NCBI GenBank assembly: GCA_018398765.1
Contig: JAHBMJ010005746.1
Location: 33,501 to 97,500 of the forward strand
DNA length: 64,000 nt
Direction of reading: 5' to 3'
From: Chromera velia
Taxonomy: Eukaryota > Sar > Chromeraceae
Both the position numbers and the translations under genes were made by a program. Below, piece by piece: positions 12,801-22,530 of this stretch. Below the pieces are notes generated by a model that was given only the letters and a program-made list of their open reading frames with translations, did no database searches and was not told where the DNA came from. How positions within the stretch are numbered: the first letter of the stretch is position 1; each line of letters begins with the position of its first letter.

Positions 12801-15057
12801 TTCCTTTCCTCTGCTCCCTCTGTGTTGCAGGTTCAGGAAGCAAAAGCGTGCGGACGAAGAAATCCGGGAGGCTAACAGAGACGTCATCGCTCAGATGAAT
12901 CAGTCCATCAACGCCCTGGGATGGCCCCTGTCTCCAGGGACAGCTGCAGACTTCTATCCGTGCACTTTTGTTTCTGAAGTCACGGAAGGTCGGCAGACAT
13001 GCAGAGAGAGAGACGAGCTGGGAGAAAACGAATGAAACCGGGGGCTCATGGCATGAATCTTCAAAGACAGACATTGCGAAAAAGAATGAAAATGAAGATG
13101 TGCCATTGAAGAAACATTTCCCAGTCACAGCAATTTGGGAGAGGGAACCGGTTAATTGTAATCTTGGCATATCTTTGCTTTAGTTGTGTGCTTTCTCTCT
13201 CGTTCCTTCTCTTCACATGACACACAACTGCTGCCCTTGTCTCCTTTTGTTGTGGTTCATTCACTGCTCTCCGATCTCTTCCCTATTTTTCCTCACTGTC
13301 ATTTTCCCCCCTCGTGCTGTTTTCTTTTCATTTCGGCGCGGACATCGAGGGAAATGCGCAAGGGTGACCCCGTCAGTAGGAATGAATGCACGCACTAGGT
13401 TCACACATACATGCATTCATGTATATGCCGAGCAACACATGTAGGAATGTAGCACCTATTTGTGTGAATCCCTCCCTCTTTTTGCAGCCAACGCGGGGAA
13501 GTGGAAAGCGGTGGTTCTGGTCACAGAAGAGGAAACCCTCAGGTGGTACGTACCTGCTGCTGCACAGGCCGCTTCTGCAGCATCCAGAAGAGGAAGCGCA
13601 AGCAGAAGAGGGGGGGGGGCGCCAATGGGAACAGGAGGGAGAGCAAAAGACACAAGGGGGACGTCTGAGAGCAGCTGGGATCATGCAGAGGGATGGGAAG
13701 ATGACGGTCGGCCTGTGTGCTTGTCTGTTTGTCTCTTGTGTGCGTTTGTGAGCTCCTGCTTTTGTCTTTGCATCTGCGGCTGTTCATTCTCTTTCAATTC
13801 CATTGAGGGCCTCTGGGTGCATGCTCGGGGTTTCTGTGCGATCGTGTGAGTGAGTTGAGTGTATGACGTCGCGTGGTTTCCCACGGAGGGGGGAGAGAGG
13901 AAGCATGAAGAGAAAAGAGAGAGGAGAGAGGAATGGTGAGAAGCAGCTATGCCATCAGTTGCTTTTTTTGGTTTTTGTTTGTGCTGATGCGGAAGAATGT
14001 GCCCATAACATGCGCATGTGCTGGTGTGTTTTTTCTGCGCCTGCTCGGATAGAGAGGTTCAGCTTCTGAGTGTGTGTGTGTGTGTGTGTGTGTGCATTTC
14101 TAGACGCTTTTTGGATTTGTCTCCTGAGGTGAGGTCTGGAGCCTTCTTTCCTTTTTTCCGGAGGCAAGAGAATCAGAATAGTCGAATCAGAGTGATCCAA
14201 AATCATTCCTGCATCCTCAAAATATTTAGTTCTTTGTCACTTCTGCAGATGAGGAAAGCCAGGAGTCTCCAAACAGAAGCCGAGGGTCGGTCGATTGCGG
14301 GCCCGGGTAGAAAGTTGGGGGGGTGGGGGGCATTCTGTCACAATAACCGAGATGGACGCTCAAAGCTTATTTGTTTTTCTTCTGTTTTTTGTGGCTGCCT
14401 CTAATTCCTTCGTGTATCCTTGAAGGAAGAAATTAGTATGTGAGTCAATCGCGTGAGTGAGTGAGATACTGAGTGAGAGATTCCTGTGTGTTTGTCTGTC
14501 TGTGTGCAGTGGTAACATTTGGTTTTGTGGGCCTCTGACAACGAAACTGAAGCACCTGCACGGAATGGGACTCCGGGTTGTGATCATCTCTGACCAAGAG
14601 GTGAGTAGACAGGCAGCAAAAAGTGAAGAAACCTTTTTGCGGGTGGGTCGCTTTCTCTTTCTACAGGGATCTAGCTTCTCCGTCATCCACGAGAAAGTCT
14701 TTTGCTTGGAAGAAGAGGAGGCCATGAGTTTTTTCCTTCATTTCTTCCTTTCTTCGTTCCTTTCTTCCTTCCTTCTTTCCTTCTTTCCTCTTCTTGTTCA
14801 TCTTCTTCTTCTTGTCGTTCTTCTTCTTCTTCTTCTTCTTCTTCTTCTTCCAGTTCTCTTTGCCGACCACTTTCCTGGACAAATGTCGCTTTGTTTTTCT
14901 CTCTTTCAATAAACCGGTGTGTCGTGCCCTTGCGGCATCTGAGTCTCTTCCGCCTGGCCTCGAGGGTCGATCGATATGCTTCCTGCCTTCCTTCTTTCCT
15001 TTATTGTCTCCCTGTGATTCCTTTCCGTCTTGCTTGCAAGCTTCTTTGTTTGTCTAG
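3969..15057 (+). CDS. RAP-domain protein, likely organellar RNA-binding, about 1338 aa
   Basis: RAP proteins act in RNA processing and ribosomal RNA stability in mitochondria and plastids and are numerous in apicomplexans. Proposed exons: 3969-4688, 5098-5264, 5707-5914, 6576-6659, 7031-7075, 7211-7422, 7735-7900, 8308-8533, 8883-9206, 9250-9492, 9550-9710, 10015-10298, 11096-11210, 11652-12010, 12231-12280, 12488-12632, 12831-12988, 13488-13542, 14510-14600, 14854-15057. All have GT-AG borders and unbroken phase. The start at 3969 gives an Arg/Ser-rich N-terminus without acidic residues for about 45 positions, like a mitochondrial presequence. The middle is helical and repeat-like. The C-terminal 70 or so residues carry the RAP signature: NALGWPLSPG, then KWKAVVLVTEE, then TKLKHLHGMGLRVVIISDQE. 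The last exon is the least certain; 14666-14730 is an alternative. Introns hold many microsatellites. Confidence 0.75.
6394..6480. repeat. TTTC microsatellite in a RAP-gene intron
   Basis: Imperfect TTTC tract ending in a CT run, within the intron before the exon at 6576. Confidence 0.95.
6738..6860. repeat. CT-GT-TGTC-CT compound microsatellite
   Basis: Four successive simple-repeat types fill much of the intron between the exons ending at 6659 and starting at 7031. Confidence 0.95.
9823..9885. repeat. CT then GT then TGTC microsatellite
   Basis: Simple repeats in the RAP-gene intron between 9711 and 10014, in the same CT-to-GT order on the coding strand. Confidence 0.95.
11221..11360. repeat. 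TTTC and TGTC microsatellites
   Basis: Two TTTC tracts separated by a TGTC/TTTG stretch begin about ten bases after the donor at 11211. Confidence 0.95.
12718..12793. repeat. Short minisatellite, roughly three imperfect units
   Basis: Imperfect units of the type gaatgaagtcgcacagggtc follow each other within the RAP-gene intron 12633-12830. Confidence 0.6.
14740..14850. repeat. TTCC and TTC microsatellite ending at a splice acceptor
   Basis: A TTCC/TTTC tract followed by a TTC tract runs directly into the acceptor cag at 14851-14853, so the microsatellite itself supplies the polypyrimidine tract of the last intron. Confidence 0.9.
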
Positions 15058-17162
15058 TCCACCGACCGACCGTCGGTTGCCATCCGCATGTGCATATACG
15101 GCTGTGGTTTCAGCTCGGCATTTGTCACACCATGTGTTCCGTTTCTGCACGCAAAGTGTCATGTAGGCTTTCGTCAATGAGGAGGGGTGGTCATGGATAT
15201 ATTTGAGGTGAATCGACCTGACTGAATGCAGTGGCGCGGCCTATCAACAGAGGAGGGGCGCCTGGAGCTTCTGCGAAGACGTGAAGCCGAAAGTTCGTCT
15301 CTTCCTTTAAGCATTCTCAGCTAACACACACAGAAAAGATGAACGTTCAAATTGCCACGCAAAATGAGACAAAACATTTTTGAAGAAGGCACCAAAGAAA
15401 ATGTCGGACCCTGACATCGGAGTGCGTGTTAGATCTATCAAAGTACGTCAAGTTTCTTTTGTTGAATTCTTTACATTGAAACGAAAAGAAATCCTAGAAG
15501 AAATCGATGATACATAAGCAAACATACATATATACATATGTAATGACATTCTCCGATTTATTTTTTTTATTCAACTTCAACATGTTTTACAAAGGATATA
15601 GTTATCATGATGTATAACATCTGTCATTTGTATGATCTGCTAATATAAAAAGACTAGCTAAAAGAGTAACAGTCAGTAAGTTAGATTGAGTTACTTAATT
15701 AATATTTGGTAGATAAGTTGGTACCTAGCTACATAGTTACGACCTGCTAGGTAACAGCCTAGGATAGTGAGTTAATTATTGTAGCGTTTTAATAAGTAAA
15801 CTAAGCTAAACGTTCACTTGACCAATGTGCTATTATGTCTAACCATATGCATATTACTAGTATGTAATATGTAATTAATAATAAATATATATAAACATAT
15901 ATTCTTAGACTGCATGATAAGCATTGATGATCTCTCTATAAAGTACTAGAACATTTTGTTTTTCTCCATCTAGCTGTCTCAATGAGGTCTTTTTGATCTC
16001 TAGCCTGTTCTATCGAACTTTTATAAAAGATTCCACTAAAATCCAGAAATAAACCAGAACGCTATGTTTTATTTAATAATGATCGAGGGTTTTCATTCAA
16101 TTAGTTTTATGTGAGTTAAAATCCGTTCATCATCATCATTATCATTCACTATCGCTATTGACCCATCTAGTTGACCCATAAATGAGTGTCTAACGTTCGG
16201 CTAGTTCGATACGCAGCTGGATACACTGCTAGGGCAGTGACTCCGGCAGTCCTCTCCCACGAAGGAACATAACACAGGCAAGAACGGCTTTCCCGTGACG
16301 ATCACTCACTGAATTCCCGCGGCAAGGCAGAGTGGTCTTACATCCTCATATAGAACGCATGGCTTTGTCCTCTTTCTGCCAAAATCTAGCTCAATCAGAA
16401 GAAAGAAGAGCCAAAGAACCTTCATTCTGATAGGCTAGGTTAGGTTGTGCTCTTTCACCTTCATATCTTGCCCCAAAGCTCCTTCTAGCCTGCCTGTTTG
16501 AGGCAGACGGTGGTAAAATGACGGAGACGGCTGAAGAGATGGGCAAAAACGGTAGCCTGGTTTGGCTGTGTCCCCATTCCGCGAACCACTTCCCAAAAAG
16601 GGAGAAAACCTCATCCGTCTACCCCCGTTGCCAATGTTTCGCACTCAACACGCGTGTGCGCCAACTGCTAGGCCAACTGCTTGTGCTGTCCAACTGCAGG
16701 TCGGTGAGGAACCCTTAAAAACTGGCGTCTGTTCCCCGGGTAGGTTTGCGGAACTGCTAAAAACTGCTTTCCATCTCCTTCTCCATCTTTTAGAATCCCT
16801 ATCTTCCTCCCCAAATGCAAGCGCTCTCTTCCTTCTGGCCAAAACGTTTCAGAACGGCATCGTATAGAAGTTAGCCTTGCTTCCCCATCGAACGACAGAT
16901 GCCAATTATCGAGCTAAACTGGTTGTTCCACGAGCAAGGAGGCAAACTGTCTCTCGTGGTTGCTCTCAGGCCGTCTCCTCAGGGATCGATGGGAGTTAAT
17001 GCAAAGCTGAGTCAATCTGTGGTAAGAGAACGTATCGTTGATAGCTCTACGCGATTTGAGTTCGTGGAGACGGCTGACATGCTTGTTGTTATTCAGAGTC
17101 ATAATGATTGCTTTTTCAGACCGCTTCCTGAGTTTAAACTTCTCTCTCCAGCGTCGCACCGC

Positions 17163-17213
17163 TGCAGCCCGAGCAAAGCCTGAGCGAAGCCTGAGCAAAG
17201 CCTGAGCAAAGCC
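17163..17213. repeat. 11-bp tandem repeat (ctgagcaaagc), about four copies
   Basis: Units read cccgagcaaagc, ctgagcgaagc, ctgagcaaagc, ctgagcaaagc in series. Confidence 0.85.
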
Positions 17214-17344
17214 ATTAAAACTATAAAAAACAGTCTCAAACTTAAAAACACAACAGCTAATTTCTATTCTGTTTCTAATATGTAATCTAATGATGAAATA
17301 TCCTTTAAAGGCTGTAGTTTAATACGAAATTATGAGATTATATA

Positions 17345-17530
17345 AGTAATACAACAATGCAACATTGCAACATTAATGGAAGATTATAATACTAGTGCAA
17401 CACTGCAACACTAATGTAACACTGCAATATTAATGCAACAGTGCAGCAACACTGCAACACAAATGTAACTGAATGCAATACTGCAACACTAATGCAACGC
17501 TACAATACTATCATCACATTGTAACACTGA
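17345..17530. repeat. Degenerate GCAACACT / TAATGCAAC repeats
   Basis: The words gcaacact, gcaacatt and aatgtaac recur about a dozen times with drift in sequence and spacing, as in an old short tandem array. Confidence 0.7.
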
Positions 17531-17639
17531 GCAACATGATAAAATACGATTGATGCATTAGTATTCAAGCTTTGCAGATATGTAACACTGTAACAGATGC
17601 GCGTGGCGAGCCGAAAGAGAACGCGGCGACCTATATGAT

Positions 17640-17730
17640 TTTAGCGTGGTCTAAAATCGGATCTGAAAATCGGATCTTAAAATCGGATCCCAAAAAACCG
17701 GATCCGAAAATCAGATCAGAGAATCGAACC
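17640..17730. repeat. Degenerate AAAATCGGATC repeats
   Basis: Five or six imperfect copies of aaaatcggatc follow each other. Just to the right, on the minus strand, lies a GGGTTCGATTCTC word resembling a Pol III B box. Confidence 0.7.
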
Positions 17731-18708
17731 CGAGACCCGGCTCGGGATCAGGGACGCCGGAACTCTTGGTCTAACTCTCATTTGGAAACCCTAGTTTAGA
17801 AAAAGAACCTCAGCTCGAGAACCTTCAAAGACTGGATTTTCAAGAAGCTTTGTCTCCTGCAAACAGTCGAATAGAATCGAATAGATAAAGGAGCCCGGGG
17901 TTAAGATTGACTGCGGGCAAAGGAGCTCTAGGCTAGAATTGACTATATGGGATCAACCGACTAACACTTGATCAGTCTAAGACAATACTAGAGACTCACT
18001 TGCAGCGCTACAGACCCTTAAATACTTGAACCTTCTGAAGTCCGACCAGTCCGACTCACCTTAAGGTCAAGCAAGCCTGCGGGTGGTGACGGAACAAGCC
18101 TTTCCCTCTCTTTAAATCTTTCTTCCTCGCTGTCTTGCAGTTTTCTCTTTGTATGCATGAAAGCATACGGTTTTTATTAAGTTTAAGAGCATTTTATGAC
18201 ACTTTTGGCAACCATTCACGTCAATCTGGATGGTGAAGAAATGTGAGAAAGAGCGGAACACGCCCAGTTCTTTTAAATTAAATGATGATCTCGCTTCGAT
18301 CGTTTCTACAAGCAGGAATTCGAGCTTTCTCTGGCTTTCTCTCTGCCCCAAACAACCATGTATAACATTTTGAACATGCAGTCAGACAACATAGATCTAC
18401 ACTTAGCCACACGCAGCCTCACACAGTCCCACCGTCCCAAAGTCATTCTCATCATTCGGTTTCATTCCCTTCCATGTACGCTTGCGTCCGCAGTTGAATT
18501 GTTGAAGAAACGGGGAAATCTTGGTTCGCATGAGCCGGTGACGGAAGGGAGCGAACAGACGGTGGGACTTCTCCCATCAGTTTGAGAGGCATCCAGAAAG
18601 ACAACGTCTGAGTGGAAGCAGGCTCGTGCACTGTCTTTAAGACGTGCGTCTGCACATGCACCCACCACAGACAAGATTCCCATGGGAACAGAACCGTTCT
18701 TTGTAGTT

Positions 18709-19430
18709 TTAGGAGTTCCGCCAGTAGCATGTTTGCATGCATTCAACAGGAGACTCGAATCGGTTGGCGTTGCCTAAACACCCCCTGTAGACAAACGGCC
18801 GGCACATCCCCCTAGTGGAGTCAAAGTACCATCTCTGCATAGCGGCAAAACAGGGTCCGTGGTCCTTAGGGAGAGAACAGACTACAGAGGGGGAGGGAGA
18901 AAGAGGGGTTCCCGAGTCTGTCTGATTCCCCTCTGGGCCACCTGCCTGAGCGATGTCCAGAAAGACAGTGAAGGGATCCTCTGTGGGAAGAGGGGTTGAA
19001 GCAGTTTCCCGTGGAAGAGAACTTTTTTTTTCTGCTGCATGCATTGCCATTTCCTCCTTATCTGTCTCTACATTATTCGGAGAGGACTCATGAGTGGTTT
19101 CAGATGAGAATCCATTACATAAGCAGATACAATTGTCTATATGCTCAAACCGATTCGCATTGCCCAAACAGCCTCCATACACGAATTCCGTACACTCCCG
19201 CTCAGAGTCATAATACCATCGAGGAAAGTTACCCCAACATCCCCCCGTATCCACTGGGAGGGGACAGACCTCAGACCTGGTTCTGTAAAAAATCTCTGTG
19301 TCATTTGACAGAGTCTGAAGTTGACGCTTAGGAGAAGCCCTTTGGCTTTGAGGGTCAATACGGCCTCGGCAGCATAGCCAACAACCAGACAAACCACAAG
19401 GACTCTACTAAGACGAACTGCTCTGTTCAT
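18709..19430 (-). CDS. Secreted two-domain Kunitz-type protease inhibitor, frame-broken near the N-terminus
   Basis: Kunitz domains are disulfide-knotted folds that usually block serine proteases. The minus-strand frame 19392-18709 encodes two. Domain 1 has Cys spacing 8-14-7-12-3 and domain 2 has the canonical 8-15-7-12-3; both contain the FVYGGC-like core (FVYRGC in domain 2) followed by LGNANRFE. The residue after the second Cys (P1) is Trp in domain 1 and Phe in domain 2, suggesting chymotrypsin-like rather than trypsin-like targets. An ATG at 19430-19428 opens a good signal peptide (MNRAVRLSRVLVVCLVVGYA), but this frame is offset by one from the Kunitz frame. The two overlap at about 19336-19392 and no plausible intron fits. 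Either the assembly has a one-base indel or the gene is a pseudogene. A Ser/Thr/Glu-rich linker separates the domains. Confidence 0.8.
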
Positions 19431-19518
19431 CCTTTCTCCCCGATGCTTATTCTTTGGTTTGTGGCTGTTGTCAGTGATCACAAAAGAAACGAGCCCACCA
19501 ATCAAAAAAGACAGGACG

Positions 19519-19528
19519 TATTATATAG
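19519..19528 (-). promoter_or_regulatory. TATA-like element upstream of the Kunitz gene
   Basis: On the minus strand this reads CTATATAATA, about 90 bases before the signal-peptide ATG. It lies just inside the left 51-bp LINE-flanking repeat. Confidence 0.4.
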
Positions 19529-19535
19529 ATTTGTG

Positions 19536-19586
19536 TCAATAGACGGAGTCTGATAGGCTTAGACTGAACGCCAATCAATTAAGGCA
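19536..19586 (+). repeat. 51-bp direct repeat, left copy, candidate LINE target duplication
   Basis: Matches 25453-25503 with three mismatches over 51 bases. The two copies abut the start and the TCA-tail end of the LINE, the position expected of a target-site duplication. Confidence 0.75.
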
Positions 19587-19879
19587 TCATGGAGGCTAGA
19601 GAAAAAAATTTAAATGCCAATCATGGAGGCTCACGCTCTTCTGTAAGAATTCGTGCAGTGAGGGGCGGAAAGGGAAAGAGAAGAGAATATGATTTTTTGA
19701 GGAGGGGTGCTTCCGACTTCGCATGAATAAGCGCAGATCAACTAAAGAAAGACGAAAAGCGTCTGGTGTGTGCCTTCTGGGCTGGTTGCAGGGAAGCATG
19801 CAGACTTAGAAAGTGTGAAGTTTTAGACCAACAAAAGCGTTATGCAGGTTCTCCTTCCGACCTTCCCCCCCCTCCGGTT

Positions 19880-19984
19880 GCAGTGTCGTTGTCGTCCTCC
19901 TCCTCCTCCCCCTCCTCCTCTTCTTCTCCTTCTTCCTCATCCTCCTCCTCTTCTTCTTCTTCTTCTTCTTCTTTTTCTTCTTCT

Positions 19985-20019
<35 letters not shown>

Positions 20020-20060
20020 TTCTTCTTCTGCTTCTGTTTCTTTTTCTTTTTCCTCTTCTG
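19880..20060 (+). repeat. TCC/TTC low-complexity tract encoding a serine run
   Basis: In the frame that leads into the endonuclease this encodes about 60 mostly Ser residues. It lies upstream of the first in-frame ATG (20231), so it may be 5' UTR of the LINE. Confidence 0.85.
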
Positions 20061-20230
20061 CTTCGGCTTCTGCATATGCTTCTGCTTCTGCCCCACCGGT
20101 GTGCCCCTCCGCAACCTCTTCAATCCCTCAATGGGTCTTTCAGCCGTCCCCCCCCTCCCTTCTCTTTTCTTCTGCATCCTCATCCTCCCACAATGTTTTC
20201 TCTCCTTCTTACGATGTGAGGTCTGGTCTC

Positions 20231-21842
20231 ATGGCTTCAGAAAGAAGGAAACTCACAATAAAAACGGTAAATGTGGGGGGGCTGGGGTCATGCGTACGAA
20301 GCAACTTGAAGGCTCTCAAGCGGTGGCTGGCCGTTTGCCAGGCAGACATTGTGGTGTTAATGGAAACGAAGTGCCCTTCCATGCCCGTAAGAACATTCAC
20401 TCACACAGGGCATAATTTCGATCACTTTGAGTGGTTGAGAAGGAAAATCAAAGCGGAAGGGTCGAGAAGGAAAGCCGCAACCATCGGGGAAACAAGGACA
20501 GGGGGTGTATGCATCCTAGTCAGGAATTCTTTAGTTCATGAACTGCAGCCAAGGTGGGAGCTGGTGGGTCAAAATCTGGTCCGTCTGTCAGTGAATGTGC
20601 CTTCTCCCTCAGAAGGGGGGGAGTCAGCCACGAGAGTCCTCCATGTCTTCAGTGTGTACTTTCTACCTAGAAGGTCTGACCTGAAACAGAGAGACAGGGA
20701 GCAAAGAGACAGAGAGAGAGAGGGTGTGATCGATGCACTGTGTTAGGTACCTCTCGAGGATTTGCGTATCCTGGCTGGGGACATGAACGGCAAGCTGGGG
20801 ACTCGGGTGCCGGAAGGGCTAACTTGGGAAAGAATGCTATGTCCCACTGATGAAAGCAGAGAAGAGAACGAAGTTGATGCTTGCAAGCCCTCTCGATTGT
20901 CAGCCTGCAGCCATGGCAGTCAACCTGACGAGCAAGGGAATTGGCTAATCCGTCTTTGTGAACGCTCTAACTTAATTTCTCTCCACGGCCTGTCCTTGAA
21001 ATGTGAGAGGCTGGGTGTTGATGTCTCCTTTCCGGGCCCGTGCACCTTTTTTAAAGCAGAAGAAGAAACAACAGTGATTGATCACTTTTTTGTAGATCCT
21101 TTTCTTTTGATAGCCTGGTCCTCTGCCACTTCAAACCTGGAAGCTGACTTTGCCCCTCAACATGTTGTTCTTTCTCTTTCTTTTTTTCTTAATTCATCTC
21201 CTCCCCCTATGTCTTCTGATCCTCCGCATGCCCCCACGGGCGAAAAGAATTTCTCTTTTCTCCCCCCTCTCCTCACTGTTAATAGAACTTCCCCGATGAC
21301 TGATGATGAAATGATTCCTCTCGCCAGAGCGGTCCTGCCGTTTTCTGGGACGGTTTTTCCCAGCCTGTTCGACAGAGGGGTAAACGAACTACGTGAAGGA
21401 GGTCAAGTTGTTCCCCTTATCCTACCTCCCCCTGACCCACCACCCCTTCCCCCACAACCACCTCCCCCTCCTAGTTCTCCTCAGAATGCTCCCCCCCCCA
21501 ACTCTCTCAGCAAGGCTTCTTATCTTGACCAATTGGAACAGTTGGGTCTTTCCTGGGAAGAAAGGCTGGCAGACAGTAAAGTGGGTGCAGTGGTAGATGC
21601 AGGAAAGGCATCCAAGAAAAGAAGACAGTCTGGGAGAAAGCAGAGCACCCGTCAGGCTTGGTGGGACCCTCAATGCCGCCTGATTCATTTGAAGGTGAAG
21701 GAGGCAGAGGAAAAGGCAAGACATGTTCCGAACCCTTCTCACCCTCTACGAAAAGAATATGTCAAACTGAGAAGGGAAAGAGCTCGACTGTTTGCAGCAA
21801 AAAGGAGTAAACTTGAGCAACAGACAGCAGAGAGGCTAGCTG
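20231..21842 (+). pseudogene. LINE ORF, AP-endonuclease part (copy A)
   Basis: The start is the first in-frame ATG. The endonuclease/exonuclease/phosphatase fold is marked by IKTVNVGGLGS, ADIVVLMETK (catalytic Glu), TGGVCILVRN, LAGDMNGKLG (Asp/Asn site), NLISLHGLSLK and TVIDHFFVDP. The usual closing SDH motif is PQH here. An in-frame TAG at 20744-20746 splits the domain just before LAGDMNG. A proline-rich linker and a Lys/Arg-rich segment follow, then the homology ends at about 21842 where copy A leaves the shared sequence. Confidence 0.8.
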
Positions 21843-22530
21843 ACTCACTGACTCACTGACTCACTCTGCGAGCAGCACAGCACGGGTGCGGGCGCTCAGC
21901 TCTCTGCTTCTCTGCCTCTCTCTGTCCCTCTGCTTCCCCCTCCCTCCACCCGTCTGTAAACATATCCCTCTACTGTTTTAATTCCATCAGGGGCGCCCCC
22001 TGCACGGGTAACCCTGTTTCCAAACAAGTGAGAAAGCAACACGCTTGGCTTGTTTTCACTTCCCTTGTCCGTCCGGTAATCGCTCTCTCTGCAGCCAGGC
22101 CCAGCGCCCTGCCTCGGAACGCCTGTACAGGAAGATCATGGACGCGATGGCAACAGCGGGAGAGAGGAGTCCTTAAAAAAAAAAAATGGAGGGAAGAAAA
22201 GGGACATTTCTTCTAGCGTTTTTTGCTGGCTTTTTTGTCCTCTTCACAGTCAGGAAAAAGCAAGCGAAAGAGCTCCACCGCAGATAACGGCAGACATTGC
22301 CAAAAGCGATTTATGTAAAACAATCTTAGGGCCTTAAGTTGTACAAGGAGGGATATGCGCTAATGTCAGATACCTCAAGAATCAAGATGCTTCATGAAAG
22401 CTAGCCGACGGTCAGGGGAGAGTGAAATAAAGTTTAGTCTAAAATTAATTTAGTAGAATACAATATTTCAAATTAAAAATGATTGACATGCACTAACGAT
22501 GATATTGCTGGTTCCATAATATTCCCTGGC
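21843..22530. other. Unrelated 688-bp spacer between the two LINE segments
   Basis: It starts with four copies of GACTCACT, has a 12-base A run near 22175, and becomes AT-rich towards the right. No coding or element signature was recognised. It may be a SINE-like or deletion-derived filler. Confidence 0.5.

Larger units (their letters stand above)
15058..18708. other. AT-rich intergenic region with short repeats
   Basis: No gene is supported. 15300-16150 is strongly AT-rich with CATCAT runs near 16130. 16200-17200 is GC-balanced with short open frames that lack any motif. 17163-17213 carries an 11-bp tandem repeat, 17345-17530 GCAACACT-type repeats, and 17640-17730 AAATCGGATC-type repeats. 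17800-18700 shows nothing recognisable beyond the 3' flank of the Kunitz gene. Confidence 0.6.

Noticed and set aside
16435-17198. Short open frames on both strands in the region left of the Kunitz gene
   Set aside because: No motif, no splice context and similar lengths on both strands, as expected by chance.
21860-22530. A separate mobile element between the two LINE segments
   Set aside because: No terminal repeats, target duplication or coding signal could be found; left as unexplained filler.
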